DNA of 64,000 nucleotides from assembly GCF_022132145.1 (NCBI RefSeq), contig NZ_JAJISP010000003.1, positions 124,001 through 188,000 of the forward strand, read 5' to 3'. A model generated the notes under the pieces. That model saw only the letters and a program-made list of their open reading frames with translations. It searched no databases and was not told the DNA's origin. This stretch comes from Pseudomonas sp. MMS21 TM103. GTDB lineage: Bacteria; Pseudomonadota; Gammaproteobacteria; Pseudomonadales; Pseudomonadaceae. This document shows, piece by piece, positions 38,177 through 48,504 of the stretch. Numbering within the stretch: the first letter of the stretch is position 1; each line of letters begins with the position of its first letter. The position numbers were made by a program, and so were the translations under genes.

Positions 38177-38988
38177 AGGGCACCCCAACCGGACAGCCAC
38201 AACAGCGTGGCGAACACAGGAATGGCGGCGGTCAGGCTGTCGATCCGATCAAGCACCCCGCCGTGCCCCGGCAGCAGATTGCTGCTGTCCTTGAGCCCAG
38301 CCTGACGCTTGAACATGCTCTCGGTCAGGTCGCCGACCACCGAAATCGACACCACCAACGCCGCCCCCGCCAGCGCCATGAACAATTCACCGGCCAACCA
38401 GCCCCGATAGAGGCCCACCAGCAGGGTGATCACCAGGCTGGCGATCAGACCACCAATCACGCCCTCCCAGCTTTTGCCCGGACTGACCCGCGGCGCCAGC
38501 TTGCGCTTGCCGAAGGCCTTGCCGCTGAAATAGGCACCGATATCCGCACCCCAGACCAGCACCATCACCGCCAGGATCAGACCATTGGCCAGTGGCCACT
38601 GCTTGAACAGCACCAGGCCTTGCCAGGCCGGCAGCAGGATCAGCAAGCCGATCAACAACCGCCGCGGCAGTCCGGCCCAATAGCGACTACTGGCTGGATA
38701 ACTCATCACCAGCACAGTCGCCAACGCCCACCAGATGACAGCCAGCAGTAACAGCCAGGGCGCCAATGCCGGCAACTGATAGAGCCCAAACAGCAATCCA
38801 GCAACGCCAGCGGCATAGGCCACTCGCTGCAACTGCCCAGCCAGACCGGCCAGACGCGCCCACTCCCAGGCTCCCAGACTGACCACCGCACCGATGAACA
38901 GCGCAAAGGCAGCGCCATCGAGCAGAAAGAAGCCGACCAGGGCGATGGGCAGTAACACCAACGCAGTAATGATCCGTTGTTTAAGCAT
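38173..38988 (-). CDS. cdsA: Phosphatidate cytidylyltransferase
   Basis: 271 residues, a multi-pass membrane enzyme with about eight hydrophobic segments. It makes CDP-diacylglycerol from phosphatidate and CTP, the branch point of phospholipid synthesis. The signature region near the C-terminus runs [13 protein letters not shown], then [12 protein letters not shown]. It begins at the TGATG overlap with uppS and ends overlapping dxr. Confidence 0.96.
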   Translation of the reverse strand: MLKQRIITALVLLPIALVGFFLLDGAAFALFIGAVVSLGAWEWARLAGLAGQLQRVAYAAGVAGLLFGLYQLPALAPWLLLLAVIWWALATVLVMSYPASSRYWAGLPRRLLIGLLILLPAWQGLVLFKQWPLANGLILAVMVLVWGADIGAYFSGKAFGKRKLAPRVSPGKSWEGVIGGLIASLVITLLVGLYRGWLAGELFMALAGAALVVSISVVGDLTESMFKRQAGLKDSSNLLPGHGGVLDRIDSLTAAIPVFATLLWLSGWGAL

Positions 38989-39743
38989 CAGTCATGCGCC
39001 TCGGCATCGACCTGTTCAGCGGACCGACCAAAACGCCGCTGGCGCCTGGCGTAATCCGCCAAGGCCTTGCGCATGGCATCGTGCTTGAAATCCGGCCAGA
39101 ACAGATCAGAGAAATACAGCTCGCTGTAGGCCAACTGCCATAACAGGAAATTACTGATGCGATGCTCGCCACCCGTACGGATGCACAAATCAGGCAAGGG
39201 CAAATCGCCCGTCGCCAGACAGCTCTGCAACAGCTCGGGGGTAATATCTTCAGGCTGCAAGTGTCCGCCCTGAACCTCGCGCGCCAAGCGCTGCGCCGCC
39301 TGCGCGATATCCCACTGACCACCATAGTTGGCGGCAATCTGCAGGACAAAGCGCTTAGCGCCGGCAGTCAAGGTCTCCGCCTCACGCATGGCGGCCTGCA
39401 GTTCCGGATGGAAGCGCGAGCGATCGCCAATGATGCGCAGACTGATGCCGTTCTCGTCGAGTTTCTTCGCCTCGCGGCGCAGCGCGCCGAGGAATAACTC
39501 CATCAGCGCCCCCACCTCGTCGGCTGGACGCTGCCAGTTCTCGCTGGAGAAAGCGAACAGGGTCAACACCTCGACCCCGGTCTCGGCGCACACCTCGATG
39601 ACCGCGCGCACCGCATCGACACCAGCCTTGTGCCCGGCAATCCCCGGCAACAGACGCTTACGCGCCCAGCGGTTATTACCGTCCATGATGATCGCCACAT
39701 GACGCGGCACGGCCACTTTAGCGCCGCCTATGATCTTCTGCAT
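38988..39743 (-). CDS. uppS: Undecaprenyl diphosphate synthase (cis-prenyltransferase)
   Basis: 251 residues. It extends farnesyl diphosphate to the C55 carrier for peptidoglycan and O-antigen. The catalytic Asp21 is in IIMDGNNRWARKR. FAFSSENWQRP near 65-75 and the C-terminal RTGGEHRISNFLLWQLAYSE are family signatures. It lies 16 bases downstream of frr. The DUF368 gene at 9927 may recycle the lipid made here. Confidence 0.97.
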   Translation of the reverse strand: MQKIIGGAKVAVPRHVAIIMDGNNRWARKRLLPGIAGHKAGVDAVRAVIEVCAETGVEVLTLFAFSSENWQRPADEVGALMELFLGALRREAKKLDENGISLRIIGDRSRFHPELQAAMREAETLTAGAKRFVLQIAANYGGQWDIAQAAQRLAREVQGGHLQPEDITPELLQSCLATGDLPLPDLCIRTGGEHRISNFLLWQLAYSELYFSDLFWPDFKHDAMRKALADYARRQRRFGRSAEQVDAEAHD

Positions 39744-39759
39744 GAGGATCTCCTGACCG

Positions 39760-40317
39760 CTAAACGGCCATCAGATCCGCTTCTTTCTGCTTCACGGCCA
39801 CTTCGATTTCCGCCACGAACTTGTCGGTCAGCTTCTGGATATCATCGGCGGCACGACGCTCTTCGTCTTCGCTGATTTCTTTCTCTTTGACCAGATCCTT
39901 CAACTGACTCAAGGCATCGCGGCGGATGTTACGTACGGCAATACGGCCATCTTCCGCGGCATCACGCGCCTGCTTGGTGAAGCCCTTGCGGGTCTCTTCG
40001 GTCAGCGCCGGCATGGAAATCAGCAGCAGCTCGCCCAGGTTGGTCGGATTGAAGCCCAGACCCGAACTCTGGATCGCCTTGTCGACAGCAGCCAGCATGC
40101 CGCGCTCGAACGCCACAACCTGCAGGGTGCGGGAATCCTTGACGGTCACGTTGGCAACCTGATTCAAGGGGGTGTCGGAGCCGTAATAAGGCACCATCAC
40201 GCCACCCAGAATGCTTGGGTGAGCCTGACCGGTACGAATGCGACTGAAAGCATGGATCAGTGAATCCAGGCTCTTCTGCATACGTTCCTGGGTATCTTTC
40301 TTGATCTCGTTGATCAT
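39760..40317 (-). CDS. frr: Ribosome recycling factor
   Basis: 185 residues, the invariant family length. With EF-G it splits the post-termination ribosome. The all-helical domain I has the conserved [10 protein letters not shown] near residues 29-38 and [11 protein letters not shown] near 132-142. ATG overlaps the pyrH stop by four bases. Confidence 0.98.
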   Translation of the reverse strand: MINEIKKDTQERMQKSLDSLIHAFSRIRTGQAHPSILGGVMVPYYGSDTPLNQVANVTVKDSRTLQVVAFERGMLAAVDKAIQSSGLGFNPTNLGELLLISMPALTEETRKGFTKQARDAAEDGRIAVRNIRRDALSQLKDLVKEKEISEDEERRAADDIQKLTDKFVAEIEVAVKQKEADLMAV

Positions 40318-41057
40318 TTTTCACTTTCCTCGATCAGAGTACCTTCGGCACCGCCCAGCACGATATTCAGCAGGGCACCGGGTTTATTCATATTGAAGAC
40401 GCGCAATGGCATCTTGTGATCGCGGCACAAGCAGATGGCCGTCAGATCCATGACGCCGAGCTTGCGATCCAGCACTTCATCGTAAGTCAGATGATCGAAT
40501 TTCTCTGCATGCGGATCCTTGAACGGATCGGCAGTGTACACACCGTCCACCTTGGTCGCCTTCAACACCACGTCGGCATCGGTCTCGATGGCCCGCAGGC
40601 AAGCGGCCGAATCGGTGGTGAAGAACGGATTACCGGTGCCAGCGGCAAAGATCACCACCTCACCGGTTTTCAGATGACGCAGCGCCTTGCGGCGGTCGTA
40701 GTGATCGGTCACCCCGACCATGGAAATCGCCGACATCACGATTGCCGGGATATTCGAACGCTCCAACGCATCACGCATGGCCAGGGCGTTCATCACGGTC
40801 GCCAGCATACCCATATGGTCACCGGTCACCCGGTCCATGCCGGCCGCTGACAACGCGGCACCACGGAACAGGTTGCCACCCCCGATGACCAGGCCGACCT
40901 GCACGCCAATCCCCACCAGCTGGCCGACTTCCAAGGCCATGCGATCGAGCACCTTGGGGTCGATGCCGAAATCTTCCGACCCCATCAGGGCCTCGCCGCT
41001 AAGTTTGAGCAGAATGCGCTTATAGCGCGGTTGACGACCACTCACCTGCTGAGCCAT
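40314..41057 (-). CDS. pyrH: Uridylate kinase
   Basis: 247 residues, the bacterial UMP kinase of the amino acid kinase fold. It phosphorylates UMP, feeding pyrG in the same window. [12 protein letters not shown] near 15-26 and GGGNLFRG near 59-66 form the phosphate sites; [14 protein letters not shown] near 138-151 is the UMP loop. The start has GGAGAGAC upstream. A 194-bp gap separates it from tsf. Confidence 0.97.
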   Translation of the reverse strand: MAQQVSGRQPRYKRILLKLSGEALMGSEDFGIDPKVLDRMALEVGQLVGIGVQVGLVIGGGNLFRGAALSAAGMDRVTGDHMGMLATVMNALAMRDALERSNIPAIVMSAISMVGVTDHYDRRKALRHLKTGEVVIFAAGTGNPFFTTDSAACLRAIETDADVVLKATKVDGVYTADPFKDPHAEKFDHLTYDEVLDRKLGVMDLTAICLCRDHKMPLRVFNMNKPGALLNIVLGGAEGTLIEESEK

Positions 41058-41196
41058 TAACAGTCTCTCCTGCGGCGTTTGAATTCTTTACGCGCCTTGC
41101 AGCACGGATTTATGCAGCATGTTGACAACAGCCGAAGCCTTTTGTGCACGCCTACCTTCAGCGCACCAAATAGCCCGACGGCCCCTCAATTTGACA

Positions 41197-41228
41197 AAGA
41201 GGCCGCGCGCATAAGCGGGCAGCCTCTT
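41197..41228 (-). terminator. Hairpin after tsf, possible partial terminator
   Basis: AAGAGGC (41197-41203) pairs with GCCTCTT (41222-41228), with further CG pairing inside. On the minus strand it is followed by only a weak T tract, so termination may be partial. Confidence 0.5.
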
Positions 41229-41251
41229 CGGGGCGACAACTATAAAGCGTC

Positions 41252-42121
41252 TTACTGCTTGCTGGCAGCCAGTTGTGCAGCAACTTCTTCAGCAAAGTTG
41301 TCTACTGGCTTCTCGATGCCTTCGCCGACCTGGAAGCGAGTGAAGGAAACGATTTCAGCACCGGCTTTCTTGGCCAGAGCACCGACCTTGATTTCCGGAT
41401 CCTTAACGAAGGCCTGCTCAACCAGACTGGCTTCAGCAAGGAACTTCTGGATACGACCGCCAACCATCTTCTCGACGATTTCAGCCGGCTTACCCTTGAT
41501 CTTGTCTTCGTTGAGGCTCATGAACACGGCTTTTTCGCGCTCGATCGCTTCAGCGGAAACTTCCGAAGGCAGCAGGAACTCAGGATTGCTGGCAGCAACG
41601 TGCATGGCGATGTCCTTGGCCAGATCGGCGTCACCGCCTTTCAGGACCACAACCACGCCAATCTTGTTGCCGTGTAGGTAAGCGCCAACGACGTCGCCTT
41701 CAACACGGGCCAGACGACGGATATTGACGTTCTCGCCTACCTTGGCCACCAACGCTTCGCGTGCGGTTTCCTGAGAGGCAATCAGCGGAGCCGCGTCGGT
41801 CAGCTTTTCGGCGAAGGCTTTTTCCAGGCTGCTGTTGACGAAGTTCTTGAAGTCGTCCTGCAGGGCCAGGAAGTCAGTCTGCGAGTTGACTTCGAGAATC
41901 ACGGCCGACTTGCCGTCTTCAGCAACCTTGACTGCAATAGCGCCTTCGGCAGCGATGTTGCCTGCCTTCTTGGCTGCCTTGATCGCGCCAGAAGCACGCA
42001 TGTCGTCGATGGCCTGTTCGATGTCGCCGCCAGCCTTGGTCAAGGCCTTTTTGCAATCCATCATGCCTTCGCCAGTGCGCTCACGCAGCTCCTTGACTAA
42101 TGCTGCAGTAATCTCTGCCAT
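41252..42121 (-). CDS. tsf: Elongation factor Ts
   Basis: 289 residues. Nucleotide exchange factor for EF-Tu. The N-terminal UBA-like domain has [19 protein letters not shown] near residues 9-27. [13 protein letters not shown] near 79-91 is the conserved TDFV-type motif that contacts EF-Tu. The C-terminal VRFRVGEG-like segment reads FTRFQVGEG. Downstream of rpsB with a perfect hairpin between them, as in other bacteria where rpsB-tsf is partly terminated. Confidence 0.98.
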   Translation of the reverse strand: MAEITAALVKELRERTGEGMMDCKKALTKAGGDIEQAIDDMRASGAIKAAKKAGNIAAEGAIAVKVAEDGKSAVILEVNSQTDFLALQDDFKNFVNSSLEKAFAEKLTDAAPLIASQETAREALVAKVGENVNIRRLARVEGDVVGAYLHGNKIGVVVVLKGGDADLAKDIAMHVAASNPEFLLPSEVSAEAIEREKAVFMSLNEDKIKGKPAEIVEKMVGGRIQKFLAEASLVEQAFVKDPEIKVGALAKKAGAEIVSFTRFQVGEGIEKPVDNFAEEVAAQLAASKQ

Positions 42122-42241
42122 TTCAAATTCCTCTTGGATAGGTTGTTAACCATTCCACCCGCCTGAACGGGCGATCAATTCTGTAAAACACATTGCCCGC
42201 ATCCGACCAACATCAACCGGCCGACAATGGTTTTCAAAGTG

Positions 42242-42270
42242 GCAAAAAGGGGGCCTAGCCCCCTTTTTGC
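42242..42270. terminator. Perfect hairpin between rpsB and tsf
   Basis: GCAAAAAGGGGGC pairs fully with GCCCCCTTTTTGC around a three-base loop. On the minus strand the T5 lies inside the stem end, followed by GCC. It can act as an attenuating terminator that sets the S2 to EF-Ts ratio. Confidence 0.8.
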
Positions 42271-42298
42271 GCAGCGAGTAACGCTTGGCGCGTACCGC

Positions 42299-43051
42299 TT
42301 AGCCCTGAGCCGCTTCGGCTGCAGGAGCTGCTGGGGCTTGCTCGACGAAATCTTCGCTGCCGCCACCGGTGTTGGTGCGACCACGAACTACGGCGTCTGC
42401 CATGGCACCCATGTACAGCTGGATGGCGCGAATGGCGTCATCGTTGCCTGGGATGATGTAGTCAACGCCTTCCGGGCTGCTGTTGGTATCGACGATGCCG
42501 ATAACCGGGATACCCAGCTTGTTGGCTTCGGTGATAGCAATGCGCTCGTGGTCAACGTCGATCACGAACAGAGCGTCCGGCAGACCGCCCATGTCCTTGA
42601 TACCACCCAGGCTGCGATCCAGTTTTTCCAGATCACGGGTGCGCATCAGGGCTTCTTTCTTGGTCAGCTTGGTGAAAGTGCCGTCTTGGGCTTGAACTTC
42701 CAGGTCACGCAGACGCTTGATCGAGGCGCGGATGGTCTTGTAGTTGGTCAGCATGCCGCCCAACCAGCGATGGTCGACGAACGGCGAGCCGCAACGTGCT
42801 GCTTCTTGAGCAACGATCTTGCCAGCGGAGCGCTTGGTGCCGACGAACAGAATCTTGTTCTTGCCCGAAGCCAGCTTTTCAACGAACGACAGGGCGTCGT
42901 TGAACATCGGCAGGGTTTTTTCAAGGTTGATGATGTGGATCTTGTTACGCGCGCCGAAAATGTACTTACCCATTTTCGGGTTCCAGTAACGGGTCTGGTG
43001 ACCGAAGTGCACACCGGCCTTCAGCATATCGCGCATATTGACTTGGGACAT
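42299..43051 (-). CDS. rpsB: Ribosomal protein S2
   Basis: 250 residues. Late-binding 30S subunit protein. It begins [19 protein letters not shown] with the conserved [27 protein letters not shown] near 103-114 and [15 protein letters not shown] near 180-194 are further signatures. The C-terminus is a short alanine-rich tail. First gene of the rpsB-tsf unit, divergent from map, with a leader of about 135 bases that is likely the site of S2 autoregulation known in gammaproteobacteria. Confidence 0.98.
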   Translation of the reverse strand: MSQVNMRDMLKAGVHFGHQTRYWNPKMGKYIFGARNKIHIINLEKTLPMFNDALSFVEKLASGKNKILFVGTKRSAGKIVAQEAARCGSPFVDHRWLGGMLTNYKTIRASIKRLRDLEVQAQDGTFTKLTKKEALMRTRDLEKLDRSLGGIKDMGGLPDALFVIDVDHERIAITEANKLGIPVIGIVDTNSSPEGVDYIIPGNDDAIRAIQLYMGAMADAVVRGRTNTGGGSEDFVEQAPAAPAAEAAQG

Positions 43052-43192
43052 GATAGTTCCTTAATAAGTCGGGTTAGGCCTCCACGCATCCCAATCTCCA
43101 ACCATCCGCACGTGGCGAAAGGCACCCAGGAAATCGTGTCGATACGTGTGTGGATTAAAGCTTTCAGGCATACAGCCCGTAAAGCGGCGCGT

Positions 43193-43201
43193 TTTATACC
43201 A
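43193..43201 (-). promoter_or_regulatory. rpsB: Candidate extended -10 promoter of rpsB
   Basis: TGG-TATAAA on the minus strand is an extended -10 element, followed by a GC-rich start region. No clear -35 is present. It predicts a leader of about 135 bases before the rpsB ATG. Confidence 0.55.
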
Positions 43202-43214
43202 TAAAAGACAGGCG

Positions 43215-43271
43215 CAAGCTACAAGCTTCAAACCACACGACAAGGCAGCCGCGCGGGCCGCTTATAGCTTG
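43215..43271. repeat. Inverted repeat in the rpsB-map divergent gap
   Basis: CAAGCTACAAGC (43215-43226) and GCTTATAGCTTG (43260-43271) are inverted with one mismatch. The left arm overlaps the expected -35 region of rpsB and the right arm lies upstream of map. CAAGCTT-rich motifs like this recur in Pseudomonas intergenic DNA. Confidence 0.65.
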
Positions 43272-43324
43272 CAGGTCGAAGCTGCTAACATAGACCTCTT
43301 TTCAGTACGCGCCCGAGAGCCAAT

Positions 43325-44107
43325 ATGACCGTCACCATCAAGACGCCCGATGAAATCGAAAAAATGCGCGTAGCCGGCCGCCTGGCTGCCGACGTCCTGG
43401 AAATGATCGGCGAGCACGTCAAGCCCGGCGTCACCACTGAAGAACTCGACCGCATCTGCCATGACTACATCGTCAATGTGCAGCAGGCCATCCCTGCCCC
43501 GCTCAATTACAAAGGCTTTCCCAAGTCGATCTGCACCTCGATCAACCACGTGGTCTGCCACGGCATCCCCAACGAGAAGCCGCTGAAAGAAGGCGACGTG
43601 CTGAACATCGACATCACCGTGATCAAGGATGGTTACCACGGCGACACCAGCAAGATGTTCATGGTCGGCAAGGTACCGGAGTGGGCCGAGCGTCTGGCCA
43701 AGATCACCCAGGAGTGCATGTATAAAGGCATCCAGCTGGTGCGGCCCGGAGCCCGCCTGGGCGATATCGGTGAAGTGATCCAGAAGCACGCGGAGAAGAA
43801 TGGTTTCTCGGTGGTGCGCGAGTACTGTGGCCACGGCATTGGTGCGGTGTTCCACGAAGAACCGCAGGTTCTCCACTACGGCCGCGCCGGTACCGGCATG
43901 GAACTCAAGGAAGGCATGACCTTCACCATCGAGCCGATGATCAACCAAGGCCGTGCGGAAACTCGCCTGCTCGGCGATGGCTGGACCGCGATCACCAAGG
44001 ACCGCAAACTTTCGGCACAGTGGGAGCACACCATCCTGGTCACCGCCGATGGCTACGAGATCTTCACCCTGCGCAGCGACGACACCATTCCCCGTACTTC
44101 AGCCTGA
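43325..44107 (+). CDS. map: Methionine aminopeptidase type I
   Basis: 260 residues. It removes the initiator methionine from new proteins. The five metal ligands are in place: Asp residues in [15 protein letters not shown] near 97 and 108, His in [12 protein letters not shown] near 171, and Glu residues in FTIEPM and QWEHTILV near 204 and 236. Divergent from rpsB, the usual bacterial arrangement, and followed 32 bases later by glnD. Confidence 0.98.
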   Translation: MTVTIKTPDEIEKMRVAGRLAADVLEMIGEHVKPGVTTEELDRICHDYIVNVQQAIPAPLNYKGFPKSICTSINHVVCHGIPNEKPLKEGDVLNIDITVIKDGYHGDTSKMFMVGKVPEWAERLAKITQECMYKGIQLVRPGARLGDIGEVIQKHAEKNGFSVVREYCGHGIGAVFHEEPQVLHYGRAGTGMELKEGMTFTIEPMINQGRAETRLLGDGWTAITKDRKLSAQWEHTILVTADGYEIFTLRSDDTIPRTSA

Positions 44108-44139
44108 TTATCACCGCTCTTATGAAGGAAGATCGCCGC

Positions 44140-46842
44140 ATGCCCCAGGTAGACTCCAAGCTGTTCGACCGCGGGCAATTCCAGGCAGAGCTGGCGCTGA
44201 AATCCAGCCCTATCGGCGCCTTCAAGAAGGCCATCCGGCGCGCCCACGAGGTGCTCGACGCGCGCTTCAAGGAGGGCTGCAATGTACGTCGACTGGTCGA
44301 GGACCGCGCCTGGTTCACCGACCAGATCCTGCGTGAAGCCTGGGATCGCCTGGAGTGGTGCGAAGACGCCGACATCGCGCTGCTGGCGGTTGGCGGCTAT
44401 GGCCGTGGCGAACTGCACCCCTACTCGGACATCGACCTGCTGATCCTGCTCGACAGCGCCGACCACGAAACCTTCCGCGAGCCGATCGAACGCTTTCTCA
44501 CCCTGCTCTGGGACATCGGCCTGGAGGTCGGGCAAAGCGTGCGTTCGATCGACGAATGTGCGGAGGAGGCCCGTGCCGACCTGACGGTGGTCACCAACCT
44601 GATGGAAAGCCGCACCATCGCCGGCCCCGAGCGTCTGCGCCAGCGCATGCAGGATGTCACCAGCACCGCGCAGATGTGGCCCAGCAAGCAATTCTTCCTG
44701 GCCAAACGCAAAGAGCAGCGCGCCCGTCATGCCAAGTACAACGACACCGAATACAACCTCGAACCCAACGTGAAGGGTTCGCCAGGAGGTCTGCGCGATA
44801 TCCAGACCATCCTCTGGGTCGCCCGCCGGCATTTCGGCACCTTGAATTTGCACGCCATGGTCGGCCAGGGCTTTTTCCTGGAAAGCGAATACGCCCTACT
44901 GGTGTCCAGCCAGGAGTTCCTGTGGAAGGTGCGCTACGCCCTGCACATGCTCGCCGGGCGCGCCGAAGACCGCTTGCTGTTCGATCACCAGGGCGACATC
45001 GCTCGCCTGCTGGGCTATGAAGACGGCAACGCCAAACTGGCAATCGAACGCTTCATGCAGAAGTACTACCGCGTGGTGATGGGTATCGCCGAGTTGAGCG
45101 ACCTGATCAAACAGCACTTCGAGGAGGAAATCCTCCGTGCCGGCCAAAGCGGTCAGGCGCAGCCGCTGAACAGCCGCTTCCAGCTCCGCGATGGCTACAT
45201 CGAAGTGACGCACCCCAACGTTTTCAAGCGCACGCCTTTCGCCATTCTGGAAATCTTCGTGCTGATGGCCCAGCACCCCGAGATCAAGGGCGTGTGTGCC
45301 GACACCATTCGCCTGCTGCGCGACCACCGCCACCTGATCGACGACGAGTTCCGCAACGACATCCGCAATACCAGCCTGTTCATCGAGCTGTTCAAAACCC
45401 CGCAGGGTATCCACCGCAACCTGCGGCGGATGAACCGCTACGGCATCCTCGGGCGCTACCTGCCCGAGTTCGGCCACATCGTCGGGCAAATGCAGCACGA
45501 TCTGTTCCACATCTATACGGTCGATGCACACACCCTCAACTTGATCAAGTACCTGCGCAAATTCAAGTGGACAGAACTGGCCGAGAAGTTCCCCCTGGCC
45601 AGCAAGCTGATCGGCAAACTGCCCAAGCCCGAGCTGATCTACCTGGCCGGGCTTTACCATGACATCGGCAAGGGCCGCGGCGGCGACCACTCTGCACTGG
45701 GCGCGGTAGACGCCGAAGCCTTCTGCATACGCCATCAGTTGCCTAACTGGGACACTAAACTGATCGTCTGGCTGGTGCAGAACCACCTGGTCATGTCGAC
45801 CACCGCCCAGCGCAAGGACTTGTCCGACCCGCAGGTGATCTACGATTTTGCCCGCCTGGTTGGCGACCAGACGCGCCTGGACTACCTCTACGTACTGACC
45901 GTGGCCGACATCAACGCCACCAACCCCAGCCTATGGAACTCCTGGCGCGCCAGCCTGCTGCGCCAGCTCTATACCGAAACCAAGCGCGCACTCAACCGCG
46001 GCCTGGAAAACCCGCTGGATCGTGAAGAACAGATTCGACTGACCCAGAGCGCAGCCCTGGATATTCTAGTGCGTGGCGGCACCGACCCGGACGAGACCGA
46101 ACAGCTGTGGTCGCAGCTCGGCGATGACTACTTCCTGCGTCACACTGCAGGCGACGTGGCCTGGCATGCCGAGGCAATCCTGCAGCACGCCAATGACAGC
46201 AGCCCGCTGGTGCTGATCAAGGAAACCACCCAACGCGAATTCGAGGGTGGCACCCAGATCTTCATCTATGCCGCCGACCAGCACGACTTCTTCGCCGTGA
46301 CCGTGGCCACCATGGCCCAGCTCAACCTGAACATCCATGATGCGCGGATTCTCACTTCGACCAGCAAGTTCACCCTCGATACCTATATCGTATTGGAGGC
46401 CGAGGGCGGATCGATTGGCGATAATCCAGCGCGGATCAAGCAGATTCGCCAGGGCCTGATCGACGCACTGAAGAACCCCGACGACTACCCGAACATCATT
46501 CAGCGCCGGGTACCGCGCCAGCTCAAGCATTTCGCCTTCGCCCCACGGGTGACCATCCACAACGACGCCCAGCGCCCGGTGACCATCCTCGAGTTGACCG
46601 CACCCGATCGACCGGGCCTGCTGGCCAGGGTCGGACGGATCTTTCTCGATTTCGACCTGTCGCTGCAAAATGCCAAGATCGCCACACTCGGCGAGCGGGT
46701 GGAAGACGTGTTCTTCGTCACCGACGCCAACAACCAGCCGCTGTCCGACCCCGAACTGTGTCGCCGGCTGCAGGAAACCATCATCGAACAGCTCTCGGAC
46801 GCCAACGGGCAATCCACAGAGTCAAACCGGATAACCATCTGA
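44140..46842 (+). CDS. glnD: Bifunctional PII uridylyltransferase / uridylyl-removing enzyme GlnD
   Basis: 900 residues. It senses glutamine and adds or removes UMP on PII (GlnK/GlnB), controlling nitrogen assimilation. ATG 44140 has AAGGAAG eight bases upstream. The nucleotidyltransferase motif [17 protein letters not shown] is at 85-101. The HD domain with [12 protein letters not shown] begins near 505. Two C-terminal ACT domains begin near 700 and 813 ([14 protein letters not shown]). All catalytic motifs are intact. A perfect hairpin starts in the stop codon. Confidence 0.98.
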   Translation: MPQVDSKLFDRGQFQAELALKSSPIGAFKKAIRRAHEVLDARFKEGCNVRRLVEDRAWFTDQILREAWDRLEWCEDADIALLAVGGYGRGELHPYSDIDLLILLDSADHETFREPIERFLTLLWDIGLEVGQSVRSIDECAEEARADLTVVTNLMESRTIAGPERLRQRMQDVTSTAQMWPSKQFFLAKRKEQRARHAKYNDTEYNLEPNVKGSPGGLRDIQTILWVARRHFGTLNLHAMVGQGFFLESEYALLVSSQEFLWKVRYALHMLAGRAEDRLLFDHQGDIARLLGYEDGNAKLAIERFMQKYYRVVMGIAELSDLIKQHFEEEILRAGQSGQAQPLNSRFQLRDGYIEVTHPNVFKRTPFAILEIFVLMAQHPEIKGVCADTIRLLRDHRHLIDDEFRNDIRNTSLFIELFKTPQGIHRNLRRMNRYGILGRYLPEFGHIVGQMQHDLFHIYTVDAHTLNLIKYLRKFKWTELAEKFPLASKLIGKLPKPELIYLAGLYHDIGKGRGGDHSALGAVDAEAFCIRHQLPNWDTKLIVWLVQNHLVMSTTAQRKDLSDPQVIYDFARLVGDQTRLDYLYVLTVADINATNPSLWNSWRASLLRQLYTETKRALNRGLENPLDREEQIRLTQSAALDILVRGGTDPDETEQLWSQLGDDYFLRHTAGDVAWHAEAILQHANDSSPLVLIKETTQREFEGGTQIFIYAADQHDFFAVTVATMAQLNLNIHDARILTSTSKFTLDTYIVLEAEGGSIGDNPARIKQIRQGLIDALKNPDDYPNIIQRRVPRQLKHFAFAPRVTIHNDAQRPVTILELTAPDRPGLLARVGRIFLDFDLSLQNAKIATLGERVEDVFFVTDANNQPLSDPELCRRLQETIIEQLSDANGQSTESNRITI

Positions 46843-46869
46843 TGACGGCAGCCTCAGGCTGCCGTCATC
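46841..46869. terminator. Perfect hairpin starting within the glnD stop codon
   Basis: GATGACGGCAGCC pairs with GGCTGCCGTCATC around TCA, a perfect 13-bp stem. No T-run follows, so it may be a transcript-protecting or Rho-related structure rather than an intrinsic terminator. Confidence 0.55.
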
Positions 46870-46921
46870 AACGGCAAGCGCCGGCCAGTCAGTAGTCGCT
46901 TGCAGTACCCAGGAAAGAAAC

Positions 46922-48124
46922 ATGAACGACGCGTTGAACCAGCTGCAACCCTACCCCTTCGAAAAGCTCCGCGCCTTGCTGGCCGGTGCTCAGCCGCCCA
47001 GCGACAAGCCTGCCATCGCCCTGTCGATCGGCGAGCCCAAGCATCGTTCGCCGGCTTTCGTCGCCGAGGCGCTCAGCGCCAACCTGGAAAAACTGGCGGT
47101 CTACCCCAGCACCCTGGGCATCGCCGAACTGCGTGAAGCGATCGCCAACTGGTGCAGCCAACGCTTCAACCTGCCAGCCGGCACGCTCGACCCGGCGCGC
47201 CATGTACTGCCGGTCAATGGCACGCGCGAAGCCTTGTTCGCCTTTACCCAGACCGTCGTGCAACGGGGTGTCGACGGCCTGGTGATCAGCCCCAATCCGT
47301 TCTACCAGATCTACGAAGGCGCGGCTCTGCTCGCCGGTGCCCAGCCACACTACCTGGCGTGCCTGGAACAGCATGGCTTCAACCCGGATTTCGATGCGGT
47401 GCCAGCCGACGTATGGCAGCGCTGCCAGATCCTCTTCCTCTGCTCGCCCGGTAATCCGACTGGCGCGCTGATTCCACTGGCCACCCTGAAGCACCTGATC
47501 CAGCTGGCCGATGAGTACGATTTCGTCATCGCCGCCGACGAGTGCTACAGCGAGCTGTATTTCGACGAGCTGAATCCACCCGCCGGACTGCTGACCGCCT
47601 GCGCCGAACTGGGCCGCAACGATTTCAAGCGCTGCGTGGTATTCCACAGCCTGTCCAAGCGCTCCAACCTGCCAGGCCTGCGTTCGGGCTTCGTCGCTGG
47701 CGACGCCGACATATTGAAATCTTTCCTGCTGTACCGTACCTACCACGGCTGCGCCATGCCGGTGCAAACCCAGCTGGCCAGCATTGCCGCCTGGAACGAC
47801 GAGCAGCACGTCAAGGCCAATCGCGAACTGTATCGCGAGAAATTCGATGCCGTGCTGGCGATTCTCGACGGTGTGCTTGATGTGCAGCGCCCGGATGGCG
47901 GCTTCTACCTGTGGGCGAAAACCCCGATGGACGATGAAACCTTCACCCGTGAGCTGTTCGCTCGCGAACACGTGACCGTAGTGCCCGGTTCCTACCTGTC
48001 GCGCAGCGTCGACGGCAGCAACCCCGGCGCCGGGCGCGTGCGCATGGCTTTGGTCGCACCGCTGGCCGAGTGCGTCGAAGCCGCCGAACGTATCCGCGCC
48101 TTTGTGAAGAGCCTGCAAGCATGA
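46922..48124 (+). CDS. dapC: Succinyldiaminopimelate transaminase
   Basis: 400 residues, a fold-type I PLP aminotransferase. It aminates N-succinyl-2-amino-6-ketopimelate with glutamate in lysine and diaminopimelate synthesis. CSPGNPTGALI near 178-188, ADECYSELYFD near 205-215 and SLSKRSNLPGLRSGF near 243-257 contain the Asn, Asp/Tyr and Schiff-base Lys of the family. The function is fixed by context: dapD follows directly and dapE is nearby. ATG 46922 has AGGAAAG upstream. Its stop overlaps the next gene. Confidence 0.95.
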   Translation: MNDALNQLQPYPFEKLRALLAGAQPPSDKPAIALSIGEPKHRSPAFVAEALSANLEKLAVYPSTLGIAELREAIANWCSQRFNLPAGTLDPARHVLPVNGTREALFAFTQTVVQRGVDGLVISPNPFYQIYEGAALLAGAQPHYLACLEQHGFNPDFDAVPADVWQRCQILFLCSPGNPTGALIPLATLKHLIQLADEYDFVIAADECYSELYFDELNPPAGLLTACAELGRNDFKRCVVFHSLSKRSNLPGLRSGFVAGDADILKSFLLYRTYHGCAMPVQTQLASIAAWNDEQHVKANRELYREKFDAVLAILDGVLDVQRPDGGFYLWAKTPMDDETFTRELFAREHVTVVPGSYLSRSVDGSNPGAGRVRMALVAPLAECVEAAERIRAFVKSLQA

Positions 48125-48468
48125 GCAACACCCTTTATGGCATCAAAGCCTGCGACACCATGAAGAAAGCTCGCACCTGGCTCGACGAGCACGGGGTAAG
48201 CTATGCCTTTCATGATTACAAAACCGGCGGCATCGACCGTGAGAACCTGGACAAGTGGTGCACCGAACATGGTTGGGAAACCATTCTCAACCGTGCAGGT
48301 ACCACCTTCCGCAAGTTGGACGAGGCGCACAAAGCCGACCTCGACCAGAACAAGGCGATCGGGCTGATGCTCGCTCAGCCGTCGATGATCAAGCGCCCGG
48401 TGCTGGATCTCGGCAACAAGACCCTGGTTGGTTTCAAGCCTGAGCGCTATGCCGCTGAACTGGCTTGA
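48121..48468 (+). CDS. ArsC/Spx-family (YffB-like) protein
   Basis: 115 residues from ATG 48121, which overlaps the dapC stop as ATGA. The thioredoxin-like ArsC fold begins LYGIKACDTMKKARTWL, with a single cysteine at residue 11 in place of a CxxC pair. KRPVLD near 89-94 matches the conserved RP loop. It resembles YffB, whose in vivo role is unsettled; arsenate reduction should not be assumed. Its fixed position between dapC and dapD, with translational coupling, hints at a link to diaminopimelate synthesis or at simple hitch-hiking. Confidence 0.88.
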   Translation: MSNTLYGIKACDTMKKARTWLDEHGVSYAFHDYKTGGIDRENLDKWCTEHGWETILNRAGTTFRKLDEAHKADLDQNKAIGLMLAQPSMIKRPVLDLGNKTLVGFKPERYAAELA

Positions 48469-48504
48469 ACAACCCCCCATTGGATTCGCGTTAAGGAAAG
48501 CAAC

